Shown here: piece after piece, positions 1 to 7,920 of the stretch
Position numbering within the stretch: position 1 is the stretch's first letter
Layout of the letters: each line of letters opens with the position of its first letter
Source: Schlegelella_A sp036496385
Lineage (GTDB): Bacteria; Pseudomonadota; Gammaproteobacteria; Burkholderiales; Burkholderiaceae_C
Direction: 5' to 3'
DNA length: 64,000 nucleotides
Assembly: GCA_036496385.1 (NCBI GenBank)
Contig: DASXLD010000094.1
Span: forward strand, 62,001 to 126,000
Position numbers and translations under genes: made by a program
The notes under the pieces: model-generated
Database searches by the model: none
The model's input: only the letters and a program-made list of their open reading frames with translations
Told to the model about the DNA's origin: nothing

Positions 1-1032
1 GCCGCTGCCGCGGTCGGCCCGGCGCAGCCGGCGGCCGCGCCACGGGTCGGCGCGGCGCTGCCGGCCAACGCCGATGCGGGAATGCCGATCGGCGCCGATC
101 ACGCTGTCATCGAGGACAAGGTCGAGGAGGAGCCGCTCGCGACGCGTAACCTCCGCTTCTTCTGCTGGCTGATCGGCACACCGGCGAATGCCGGCGCGCG
201 ACCGCCGCCCGGAGCACTGATCGGCGAGATGCTCGGCCGCGTCGACGAGATCATCGCCTCCGAGGTCTTGCGCGCCGGCCTCCTGCCGCGCGCGCCGCAC
301 GTCGTGCCGCAGCTGATGAAAACGTTGCGCGACGAGGGTTACTCGTCGGCCGACGTTGCCAGCCGGATTTCGCGCGACGTCGTCCTCACCGCCGAAGTCG
401 TGCGCAGCGCAACCAGCGTCCTGCAACGCGGCGACGACGGCGAAGAGATCGACCTCGCCCGCGCGGTCCAGGTGGTCGGCACGCAAGGGCTGCGCCGCGC
501 GATCGCCAACGTCGTGCTGCGGCCGATCTTCGATGCCAAGGGCAGCTCGCTGTCGGCTCGCGCCGCAACCCAGATCTGGAAGGACGCCGACCGCAAGGCG
601 CGCCTGTGCGCCGCGTGCGCCGGCCAGGCCGGGCTCGATCCGTTCGACGGCTACCTCGCCGGTCTGCTCCACAACTCGGGCTGGACCGCGGTGCTGCGCG
701 CGATCGACAACCTCGAGGACCTCGCGATCGGCGCCGTCGAGGTGTCGCACCCCGAGGTCGTGCCGCAGGTGATCCGCCGCCGCGACGCGCTGTTCGGCGC
801 GCTCGTCGGCCCGTGGAAGCTCGGTCCGCTGATGGACGAGCTCGCCGAGGAGATCGGCAGCGTCGGCCTCGAGGACGCACGGTCGCCGCTCGGCATCGCG
901 CTGCGCGACGCCGACCGGCTCGCCGCGTTGCGCGCGCTCGCGCCGGCCGGGCAACGCGGAGCGAGCGTCGTCCCGCGCTGGTCGCAGCTCGCGAAGACGG
1001 TGCAGGACAGCTACTCCGGGCTCGGCGCCTGA
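1..1032 (+). CDS. HDOD-domain protein, 5' end outside window
   Basis: The reading frame is open to the left edge, so the true start lies outside; the first internal ATG is at 82. The C-terminal ~230 residues look like an HDOD domain (a catalytically inactive relative of HD phosphohydrolases found in bacterial signalling proteins). They start with a segment of the type LPRAPHVVPQLMKTLRD, followed by helices with DVVLTAEVVRSA and a GLLHNSGW stretch where HD proteins carry their second metal-binding histidine. The residues encoded before position 82 are Ala/Pro-rich, like a linker, so an upstream domain is possible. HDOD proteins usually act in regulation; no specific role can be given. It ends 94 bp before dppA and appears unrelated to it. 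Confidence 0.75.
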   Translation, partial: AAAAVGPAQPAAAPRVGAALPANADAGMPIGADHAVIEDKVEEEPLATRNLRFFCWLIGTPANAGARPPPGALIGEMLGRVDEIIASEVLRAGLLPRAPHVVPQLMKTLRDEGYSSADVASRISRDVVLTAEVVRSATSVLQRGDDGEEIDLARAVQVVGTQGLRRAIANVVLRPIFDAKGSSLSARAATQIWKDADRKARLCAACAGQAGLDPFDGYLAGLLHNSGWTAVLRAIDNLEDLAIGAVEVSHPEVVPQVIRRRDALFGALVGPWKLGPLMDELAEEIGSVGLEDARSPLGIALRDADRLAALRALAPAGQRGASVVPRWSQLAKTVQDSYSGLGA

Positions 1033-1126
1033 GGGGCGGCCGCGGCCACGGCCGACCTATCATCTCGATCCCGTCGCGTTCGACCCCGTGGCCGGCGCGC
1101 CCTGTTCTTCTCCTGATCGGAACGCC

Positions 1127-2743
1127 ATGCCCCTTTGCACTGTCCGGCGCGCCGCTGCGCTCGCCGTCCTCGCGCTCGCCGCCGGCACGAGCGGCGCGGC
1201 CTTCGCCGCCAAGACGCTCGTCTACTGCTCCGAAGGCAGCCCGGAAGGCTTCAACCCGCAGTTCTTCACCACCGGGACGACCGCAGACGCTTCGTCGGTG
1301 CCGATCTACGACCGCCTGGTCGAGTTCGAGATCGGCACGACCAACATCGTCCCCGGCCTGGCCGAGAGCTGGACGGCGGCGGCCGATGGCCTCAGCTACA
1401 CGTTCAAGCTGCGCCACGGCGTCAAGTTCCACAGCAACGCGAAGTTCACGCCGACGCGCGACTTCAACGCCGACGACGTGCTGTTCTCGTACAACCGGAT
1501 GGCCGACCCGAACCATCCGTTCGCGAAGGTGACGCCAGGCCAGACCTACGCGTACTTCGACGACATGGGGATGAAGGACATCGTCGACCGCGTCGAGAAG
1601 GTCGACCCGATGACCGTCCGCTTCGTGCTGAAGAAGCCCGAGGCGCCGTTCATGGCCGACATGGCGATGGACTTCGCGTCGATCCTCTCGGCCGAGTACG
1701 CCGACAGGATGATGGCGGCGAAGACGCCCGACGTGATCGACCGCGAGCCGATCGGCACCGGCCCGTTCCAGTTCGTCTCGTACCAGAAGGACGCCGTGAT
1801 CCGCTACAAGGCGTTCGACCAGCACTGGGGCGGCCGGCCGAAGATCGACAACCTCGTCTACGCGATCACGACCGACGCGTCGGTGCGCTTCGCGAAGCTG
1901 AAGACCGGCGAGTGCCATGCGATGGCGTTTCCGAAGCCGGCCGACGTCGCGCTGATGAAGAACGACCCGAACATCAACCTCGTCCAGCAGCAGGGTCTCA
2001 ACGTCGGCTACATCGCGTTCAACGTCGAGAAGAAGCCGTTCGACGCCAAGCTCGTGCGCCAGGCGCTCAACATGGCGGTGAACAAGAAGGCGATCCTCGA
2101 CAACGTCTTCCAGGGCGCCGGCCAGCCGGCGAAGAACCCGATCCCGCCGACGCTGTGGTCGTACAACGACCGCATCCAGGACTATCCCTACGACCCGGCG
2201 AAGGCGAAGGCCCTGCTCGCGCAGGCCGGCTATCCGAACGGCGTCGACGTCGAGCTCTGGTATTTGCCGGTGACTCGCCCGTACAACCCCGACGGCAAGC
2301 GGATGGCCGAGCTGATCCAGCAGGACTGGGAGAAGGTCGGCGTGCGCACCAAGCTCATCACCTACGAGTGGGGCGAGTACAGGAAGCGCAGCAAGACCGG
2401 CGAGCAGCACGCGATGATGTTCGGCTGGTCGGGCGACAACGGCGACCCCGACAACTTCTTCGTTCCGCTGCTCGGCTGCGCCGCGGTGAAAGGCGGCGGC
2501 AACGTCTCGCGCTGGTGCAACAAGGAGTTCGAGAGCCTGATCCAGATGGCCAAGCTCGCGACGCGGCAGGCCGACCGCGCCGGCTTCTACGCCGAGGCAC
2601 AGAAGATCGTGCACGAGGAAGCGCCCTGGATCCCGATCGCACACTCGGTGCGGTTCGATCCGATCAGGAAGGAAGTGACGGGCTACAAGATGGACGCGAC
2701 CGCCCACCACTTCTTCGACAAGGTCGACATGACGGGCCCGTGA
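1127..2743 (+). CDS. dppA: Periplasmic dipeptide/oligopeptide-binding protein of an ABC importer
   Basis: 538 residues, the usual size for family 5 solute-binding proteins (SBP_bac_5). The ATG at 1127 is chosen because it is followed by a basic n-region and a hydrophobic signal segment (AALAVLALAAGTSGAAFA) ending near residue 27, just before AKTLVYCSEGSPEGFNPQ; a GTG at 1088 would add 13 poorly fitting residues. Typical family features follow: PIYDRLVEFE, LAESWTAAADGLSYTFKLR and GTGPFQFVSYQ. The product captures short peptides in the periplasm and delivers them to the permease pair encoded downstream. The permease/ATPase genes dppBCDF lie ahead on the same strand, separated by a gene on the opposite strand. 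Substrate range (dipeptide, oligopeptide, glutathione or heme) cannot be settled from sequence alone. Confidence 0.92.
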   Translation: MPLCTVRRAAALAVLALAAGTSGAAFAAKTLVYCSEGSPEGFNPQFFTTGTTADASSVPIYDRLVEFEIGTTNIVPGLAESWTAAADGLSYTFKLRHGVKFHSNAKFTPTRDFNADDVLFSYNRMADPNHPFAKVTPGQTYAYFDDMGMKDIVDRVEKVDPMTVRFVLKKPEAPFMADMAMDFASILSAEYADRMMAAKTPDVIDREPIGTGPFQFVSYQKDAVIRYKAFDQHWGGRPKIDNLVYAITTDASVRFAKLKTGECHAMAFPKPADVALMKNDPNINLVQQQGLNVGYIAFNVEKKPFDAKLVRQALNMAVNKKAILDNVFQGAGQPAKNPIPPTLWSYNDRIQDYPYDPAKAKALLAQAGYPNGVDVELWYLPVTRPYNPDGKRMAELIQQDWEKVGVRTKLITYEWGEYRKRSKTGEQHAMMFGWSGDNGDPDNFFVPLLGCAAVKGGGNVSRWCNKEFESLIQMAKLATRQADRAGFYAEAQKIVHEEAPWIPIAHSVRFDPIRKEVTGYKMDATAHHFFDKVDMTGP

Positions 2744-2784
2744 TCGCGTCGCGGCGGATGCCCGATGCGCGCTCCGCCACGCCC

Positions 2785-3678
2785 TCAGCCGGTGCGGCGC
2801 TTGCTGCGCGCACGGGCACCCAGAGCCGCAAGGCCCGCCAGCATCAGCACGATGGCGCTCGGCTCCGGCACCGCCGCGACGGTGCCGGTCAGCGAGAAGG
2901 CCGCGTTGAACGGTCCCTGGTGCGTGATGTCGGTGCCGACGCGCAGCCAGTCGGGAGCCAGGGCGTCGTCGCGAATCCAGCTTTGCAGGTCGGTCTGTCC
3001 GGGCGGAAACGGCGTCCCGGGCGACGTGATCGGGCGCGGCGCCGACAGCCAGTAGAAATCGCCGCCCGTCACCTGGACCTGCGGCACGAAGAAATAGTGG
3101 TCGGCCGGCAGTACCAACGGGCTGCTGAAGGTGACCGTGAACTGCATCTCCTGGCCCGCGACCGGCCCGTTGCCACCGGTGAACACGCCCGGAAGAGGAT
3201 GAACTCCGCCGGCCAGCACCGAGTTCGCGGTCATGAACGATGATGAGAGCAGCGCCGTCGCGAAGCTCAGCTCGCCGACGGCGCTGCTGTCGCGCGTCGT
3301 GAAGGCGGCGTCGGACGGCGAGTTCACGCGTGTCGGCACCTGCGCTGTCGAGAACGTCGGCGGGCCGGACGTGGGCCCGGTGTCGGAGTCGAGCGGGAAG
3401 ACGCGGTAGATTTCGACGACGACCGCGCCGATCGTCGGCAATCCGGTCGTCGCGGCGATGAGGCCGGTGAAAGTCGCCGAGGTGATCGTCGTGGCCTGGC
3501 CGAGCACGAAGTCGTCGGCCGATTCGACCTCGGCTCCGCTCGGGACGTCGGGGCGCGAAGCCGTGGCGATCCGGCCGTCGGGATCACCGGTGCTGAAGAA
3601 AAACGGGTCGCCGGCCCAGGCTGACGAGGCTGCAAGAATCGACAGGGCGGCAGCAAGCCGCGAGAGCTTCCAGTTCAT
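2785..3678 (-). CDS. PEP-CTERM sorting domain protein, exported
   Basis: 297 residues. The start is the ATG at 3678, which has a GAGGAG ribosome-binding site 7 nt upstream and opens a clean signal peptide (LSRLAAALSILAASSAWA). The body is Gly/Ser/Thr/Pro-rich with no recognised catalytic motif. The C-terminus is a classical PEP-CTERM tag: VPEPS, a ~17-residue hydrophobic helix (IVLMLAGLAALGA) and a basic tail (RARSKRRTG). In known systems such tags are cut by an exosortase/archaeosortase in the inner membrane, often in exopolysaccharide- or floc-forming bacteria; no exosortase gene is in this window. The gene sits antisense between dppA and dppB, so reading from dppA into dppB would cross it head-on. 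Its function is unknown. Confidence 0.88.
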   Translation of the reverse strand: MNWKLSRLAAALSILAASSAWAGDPFFFSTGDPDGRIATASRPDVPSGAEVESADDFVLGQATTITSATFTGLIAATTGLPTIGAVVVEIYRVFPLDSDTGPTSGPPTFSTAQVPTRVNSPSDAAFTTRDSSAVGELSFATALLSSSFMTANSVLAGGVHPLPGVFTGGNGPVAGQEMQFTVTFSSPLVLPADHYFFVPQVQVTGGDFYWLSAPRPITSPGTPFPPGQTDLQSWIRDDALAPDWLRVGTDITHQGPFNAAFSLTGTVAAVPEPSAIVLMLAGLAALGARARSKRRTG

Positions 3679-3787
3679 GACGTTGCTCCTCGCTATCCGT
3701 GACGGCTCTGCGATCGGCACCGCACGTTGCGCGCGCCGAGCCGGCAAACGACGCTCCCGCGTCGCCGTCGAGCGCTGAAGCTGCGCG

Positions 3788-4795
3788 ATGCTCGCCTTCC
3801 TCGTCAAGCGTCTCGCTCTCGTCGTGCCGACCTTCCTCGGCATCACGCTGCTCGTCTTCGCGCTCATCCGCATGATCCCGGGCGACCCGGTCGAGGCGCT
3901 GTCGGGCGAGCGCGGCATGACCGAGGAGCGCTACCACCGGCTGATCCACGAGTTCGGCCTCGACCGGCCGCTGCCGGTGCAGTACGGCGAGTACGTCTGG
4001 AAGGCACTGCACGGCGACCTCGGCATCTCGGTCGTCACCCACGAGCCGGTGTTCTCGGAGTTCGCGGCGCGTTTCCCGGCCACCGTCGAGCTCTCGATCG
4101 TGGCGATCCTGTTCGCGCTCGCGATCGGCATTCCGGCGGGCATCGTCGCCGCGGTCAAGCGCAACACGGTGTGGGACTACTCGGTGATGGGCGCTTCGCT
4201 CACCGGCTATTCGATGCCGATCTTCTGGTGGGGGCTGCTGCTCATCCTCACCTTCTCGGTCGCGCTCGGCTGGACGCCGGTCTCCGGGCGGCTCGCGATC
4301 CAGTACGACATCGCGCCCGTCACCGGCTTCATGCTGGTCGATTCGCTGGTCGCCGGCGACAAGGGTGCCTTTCGCAGCGCGCTCTCGCACCTGATCCTGC
4401 CGGCGATCGCGCTCGGCACGATCCCGCTCGCCGTCATCGCCCGCATGACGCGCTCGTCGATGCTCGAGGTGCTGCGCGAGGACTACGTGCGCACCGCGCG
4501 CGCAAAAGGTGCGGGGCGGATCCGCGTCGTCGCCGTGCACGCGCTGCGCAACGCGCTGATTCCGGTCGTGACGACGATCGGCCTGCAGATCGGCACCCTC
4601 TTCGCCGGCGCGATCCTGACCGAGACGATCTTCGCCTGGCCGGGCGTCGGCAAGTGGCTTGTCGAGGCGATCCACCGGCGCGACTACGCCGCGGTGCAGG
4701 GCGGCGTGCTGTGCACGGCGACGGTCATCATCGCCGTCAACCTCTTCGTCGACGTGCTCTACGGCGTGATCAACCCGCGCATCCGCCACGCATGA
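3788..4795 (+). CDS. dppB: Dipeptide ABC transporter permease, first subunit
   Basis: 335 residues, normal for DppB. It begins with the family N-terminal transmembrane helix (MLAFLVKRLALVVPTFLGIT) and the conserved LIRMIPGDPVEAL. The C-terminal half holds the binding-protein-dependent transport domain, with the EAA-type loop that docks the ATPase (REDYVRTARAKGAG). Six transmembrane segments are expected. With DppC it forms the inner-membrane channel for peptides delivered by DppA. The stop codon overlaps the dppC start (ATGA), indicating translational coupling. A divergent PEP-CTERM gene starts 109 bp upstream, so dppBCDF probably has its own promoter. Confidence 0.95.
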   Translation: MLAFLVKRLALVVPTFLGITLLVFALIRMIPGDPVEALSGERGMTEERYHRLIHEFGLDRPLPVQYGEYVWKALHGDLGISVVTHEPVFSEFAARFPATVELSIVAILFALAIGIPAGIVAAVKRNTVWDYSVMGASLTGYSMPIFWWGLLLILTFSVALGWTPVSGRLAIQYDIAPVTGFMLVDSLVAGDKGAFRSALSHLILPAIALGTIPLAVIARMTRSSMLEVLREDYVRTARAKGAGRIRVVAVHALRNALIPVVTTIGLQIGTLFAGAILTETIFAWPGVGKWLVEAIHRRDYAAVQGGVLCTATVIIAVNLFVDVLYGVINPRIRHA

Positions 4796-5694
4796 GCGCG
4801 CCGCCGACCGCCGTCGCCCTGCGGCCGGAGCCGCCCGCCCCGGCAGCCGAGCTGTGGCGCGACTTCAAGCGCAACCGCGGCGCGGTGATCGGGCTGGTGG
4901 TGCTCGCGCTGCTCCTCTTCTCGGCCGTCTTCGCCGACCTGATCGCGCCCTATTCGCCGAGCGAGCAATACCGCGACGCGACGCTGCACGCGCCGTCGCT
5001 GGCGCCGGTCGGCGGACACGTCTTCCTGCTCGGCACCGACGAAGTCGGCCGCGACATCCTCTCGCGCCTGATCCATGGCACGCGCCTCTCGCTCGTGATC
5101 GGCGTGGTCTCGGTCGGCCTCTCGCTCTCGGTCGGCGTGCTGCTCGGCCTGGTCGCGGGCTTTTCTCGCGGCCGGCTGCCCGAATACATCGTGATGCGGC
5201 TGATGGACGTCATGCTCGCGCTGCCGAGCCTGCTGCTCGCGGTCGCGGTCGTCGCCGTGCTCGGCCCGGGGCTCGCCAACGCGATGTACGCGATCGCGAT
5301 CGTCATGCTGCCGCACTTCGTGCGCCTGACGCGCGGCGCCGTGCTCGGCGAGCTTGCCAAGGACTACGTGCAGGCGTCGCGGCTGGCCGGCGCCGGCCCG
5401 CTGCGGTTGATGTTCGACACCGTGCTGCCGAACTGCGCCGCGCCGATCATCGTCCAGGCGACGCTCGGCTTCTCGTCGGCGATCCTCGACGCCGCGGCGC
5501 TCGGCTTCCTCGGCCTCGGCGCGCAACCGCCGACGCCCGAATGGGGCTCGATGCTGGCGAGCGCGCTCGAGTTCATCCAGAGCGCGTGGTGGGTGGTGAC
5601 GCTGCCGGGGCTGGCGATCCTGGTCACGGTGCTCGCGTTCAACCTCACCGGCGACGGCCTGCGCGACGCGCTCGATCCGAAGCTGAAGAGATAG
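4792..5694 (+). CDS. dppC: Dipeptide ABC transporter permease, second subunit
   Basis: 300 residues. The start ATG overlaps the dppB stop. A short cytoplasmic N-terminus with WRDFKRNRGAVIGL, typical of DppC, precedes the first helix. It is followed by FLLGTDEVGRDILSRLIHGTRLSL, a hallmark of the family, here given only to show register. The ATPase-docking loop reads AKDYVQASRLAGAG, and the end is NLTGDGLRDALDPKLKR. It pairs with DppB in the membrane. The last codons and stop lie inside a 28-bp near-perfect palindrome (5684-5711), so the 3' end of the mRNA can fold into a strong hairpin at the boundary with dppD. Confidence 0.95.
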   Translation: MSAPPTAVALRPEPPAPAAELWRDFKRNRGAVIGLVVLALLLFSAVFADLIAPYSPSEQYRDATLHAPSLAPVGGHVFLLGTDEVGRDILSRLIHGTRLSLVIGVVSVGLSLSVGVLLGLVAGFSRGRLPEYIVMRLMDVMLALPSLLLAVAVVAVLGPGLANAMYAIAIVMLPHFVRLTRGAVLGELAKDYVQASRLAGAGPLRLMFDTVLPNCAAPIIVQATLGFSSAILDAAALGFLGLGAQPPTPEWGSMLASALEFIQSAWWVVTLPGLAILVTVLAFNLTGDGLRDALDPKLKR

Positions 5695-5711
5695 CCATGG
5701 CCATCTCTTCA
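5684..5711. repeat. 28-bp palindrome spanning the dppC stop codon
   Basis: Nine-base arms TGAAGAGAT / ATCTCTTCA flank GCCATGGC, with a single non-pairing position (5693 against 5702). The pairing resumes outside at 5681-5682/5713-5714. It overlaps the end of dppC and is directly followed by a purine/pyrimidine-biased repeat at 5728-5775. It could act as an mRNA-stabilising or attenuating hairpin within the dpp operon, or be one end of a dispersed repeat. There is no T-tract, so it is not a classical intrinsic terminator. Confidence 0.7.
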
Positions 5712-5727
5712 ACTTCGGCTTCGCCTT

Positions 5728-5775
5728 CTGGGATCGCTCCCTTCCCAGCTTCGCTCCCTTCCCTCCGAGAGGGAA
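5728..5775. repeat. Dispersed repeat between dppC and dppD, full-length copy
   Basis: On the minus strand this reads as a CCCTCTCGGAGGGA core followed by AAGGGAGCGAAGC and then GGGAAGGGAGCGATCCC, containing the inverted repeat CCCT..AGGG. A partial copy, with 14 bases identical in a row and the same order of GGGAGC and CCC blocks, lies inside leuS at 44046-44081. This makes it a candidate member of a genome-wide intergenic repeat family. The rest of the 125-bp dppC-dppD gap shows nothing else except the palindrome at 5684-5711. Confidence 0.55.
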
Positions 5776-5819
5776 GGGCCGGTCCCGTTGGGGCCGCTTC
5801 GAGATCCTGACTGGCTGCG

Positions 5820-6797
5820 ATGACAAGGCTGCTGGAGGTCGAGGGACTGTCGGTTGAATTTCCGAGCGGCGACGCATCGTTCCTGGCCGTCGACGGAGTC
5901 GGTTTCGCGGTCGACGCGGGCGAGGTCGTCGGCATCGTCGGCGAGTCGGGCTCGGGCAAGAGCGTGACCGCGCTCGCCGTGCTCGGCCTCGTCGATGCGC
6001 CCGGGCGCGTCGCTGCCGAGCGCCTCGCGTTCGCCGGCCGCGACCTGCAGCGGATGGCGGCGCGCGAGCGCCGGTCGCTCCTCGGCGGCGAGATCGCGAT
6101 GATCTTCCAGGACCCGATGACGAGCCTCAATCCGTCGTTCACGGTCGTGTTCCAGTTGATGGAGGCGATCGGCTTGCACGAAGGCGGGTCGCGACGGGCG
6201 CGGCGAGCGCGCGCGCTGCAGCTGCTGAAGGACGTCGAGATCGCCGATGCCGAGCTTCGTCTCGACGCCTTCCCGCACCAGCTCTCGGGCGGCATGAGCC
6301 AGCGCGTCATGCTCGCGATGGCGATCGCGTGCAACCCGCGCCTGCTGATCGCCGACGAGCCGACCACCGCGCTCGACGTCACCGTGCAGGCGCAGATGCT
6401 CGCCTTGCTGCTGCGCCTGCAGCGCGAGCGTGGCATGGCGCTCGTTCTCATCACGCACGATCTCGGCGTCGTCGCCGAGGTGGCGCAGCGCGTGCTCGTG
6501 ATGTATGCCGGCCAGATCGTCGAGAGCGCAGCGGCGGCCGACCTCTTCGCCGCGCCCCGCCATCCCTACACCGAAGCGCTGCTGGCATCGCTGCCGGAGC
6601 GAAACGCCGGGCGCCGGCGGCTCGCGTCGCTGCCGGGCGTCGTCCCGGGGGCGTTCGACCGGCCGTCGGGCTGCCTCTTCGCGCCGCGCTGCCCCTATGT
6701 CCGCGACCGCTGCCGCGGCGAGCGGCCGCCCTTGTTCGCGGTCGAGGCGAGCCTCGCGCGCTGCTACTACCCGCTCGCTGCCGAGCCGCGACCATGA
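5820..6797 (+). CDS. dppD: Dipeptide ABC transporter ATP-binding subunit
   Basis: 325 residues. The Walker A motif GESGSGKS is at residues 41-48, with a Q-loop in FQDPMTSLNP, the ABC signature LSGGMSQR, and Walker B LLIADEPTTALD, followed by the H-loop ITHDLG. The C-terminal extension has the oligopeptide/dipeptide transporter tail (SGCLFAPRCPY..RC, with a Cys-rich pattern), which separates DppD/OppD from other ABC ATPases. It hydrolyses ATP with DppF to drive peptide import. The gene follows dppC after 125 bp occupied by repeats and overlaps dppF by 4 bp (ATGA). Confidence 0.95.
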   Translation: MTRLLEVEGLSVEFPSGDASFLAVDGVGFAVDAGEVVGIVGESGSGKSVTALAVLGLVDAPGRVAAERLAFAGRDLQRMAARERRSLLGGEIAMIFQDPMTSLNPSFTVVFQLMEAIGLHEGGSRRARRARALQLLKDVEIADAELRLDAFPHQLSGGMSQRVMLAMAIACNPRLLIADEPTTALDVTVQAQMLALLLRLQRERGMALVLITHDLGVVAEVAQRVLVMYAGQIVESAAAADLFAAPRHPYTEALLASLPERNAGRRRLASLPGVVPGAFDRPSGCLFAPRCPYVRDRCRGERPPLFAVEASLARCYYPLAAEPRP

Positions 6798-7831
6798 GCG
6801 CCGTCTCCCCGACGAGTGAAGCCGGCGACGCCGGCGGCGCGTCGCCCTCGGTGCTCGAGGCGCACGCGCTCAGCAAGCACTACGTCGTTCCGGGCCGGCT
6901 GTTCGCGCCAGGCGCAACGGTGCGCGCGCTCGAAGACGTCTCGCTCGCGCTCGCGCCCGGGCGCACGCTCGCCGTCGTCGGCGAGTCCGGTTGCGGCAAG
7001 AGCACGCTCGCGCGCCAGATCGCGATGCTCGAGGTGCCGAGCGCCGGCCGCATCGTCATCGGCGGCGTCGAGGCGACCGGCGCCGACGCGGCGACGCGGC
7101 GCGCGCTCCGGCGCAGCGTGCAGATGGTGTTCCAGAACCCGTTCGCGAGCCTCAACCCGCGCAAGAAGATCGGCCAGGCGCTCGAGGAGCCGCTCGCGAT
7201 CAATACCGACCTCGGCCGCGCCGAGCGTGCCGAGCGCGGCAAGGCGATGCTCGCGCGTGTCGGCCTCGCGCCGGAGCACTACCGCCGCTACCCGCACATG
7301 TTCTCCGGCGGCCAGCGCCAGCGCATCGCGATCGCGCGCGCGCTGATGCTCGCGCCGCGCCTGGTGATCGCCGACGAGCCGGTCTCCGCGCTCGACGTCT
7401 CGATCCAGGCGCAGGTGCTCAACCTGCTGATGGACCTGCAGGAATCGACCGGCGTCGCCTACGTCTTCATCTCGCACAACCTCGCCGTCGTCGAGCTGAT
7501 CGCGGACGAGGTCATCGTGATGTATCTCGGCCGGGTGATGGAGCGCGCGCCGAAATCGGCGCTGTTCGTCGCGCCGCGCCACCCCTACACGCGCGCGCTG
7601 CTCGCGAGCACGCCGCGCGTCGATGCGGTGCGCGGCGAGCAGGCGCTGGCGCGCGCCGCGAAGAGCGCTCTCTCGGGCGAGCTGCCGTCGCCGCTCGCGC
7701 CGCCGTCGGGATGCGTGTTCCGGACCCGCTGCCCGTATGCGATCGCGCGCTGCGCCGAGGTCGTGCCGGCGCTCGAGCCGCTGGGCGCGGCGCATGCCGC
7801 CGCCTGCATCCGACAGGCGGAGATCGGCTGA
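6794..7831 (+). CDS. dppF: Dipeptide ABC transporter ATP-binding subunit, second ATPase
   Basis: 345 residues from the ATG that overlaps the dppD stop. It carries Walker A GESGCGKS, Q-loop FQNPFASLNPR, signature FSGGQRQRIAIARAL, Walker B LVIADEPVSALD, and the oligopeptide-transporter C-terminal motif SGCVFRTRCPYAIARC. It has a longer N-terminus (about 20 residues rich in Ser/Ala/Gly) than usual before LEAHALSKHY. It works as a heterodimer with DppD on the cytoplasmic face of DppBC. It is the last gene of the importer cluster; 89 bp separate it from the next gene. Confidence 0.95.
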   Translation: MSAVSPTSEAGDAGGASPSVLEAHALSKHYVVPGRLFAPGATVRALEDVSLALAPGRTLAVVGESGCGKSTLARQIAMLEVPSAGRIVIGGVEATGADAATRRALRRSVQMVFQNPFASLNPRKKIGQALEEPLAINTDLGRAERAERGKAMLARVGLAPEHYRRYPHMFSGGQRQRIAIARALMLAPRLVIADEPVSALDVSIQAQVLNLLMDLQESTGVAYVFISHNLAVVELIADEVIVMYLGRVMERAPKSALFVAPRHPYTRALLASTPRVDAVRGEQALARAAKSALSGELPSPLAPPSGCVFRTRCPYAIARCAEVVPALEPLGAAHAAACIRQAEIG

Positions 7832-7920
7832 GGGAGCCGGCCCGGCGAGGCGGCGACGCGGCCACAGGAACGCCGCTTGCCCCCTCGGCAGATGCCACGC
7901 CCGGCGCGGTGGCACTTGCC

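Noticed and set aside
386..2710. 774-codon open frame on the minus strand across the HDOD and dppA genes
   Set aside because: Arg/Asp/Val-rich, low-complexity translation opposite two well-supported genes; a product of high GC content.
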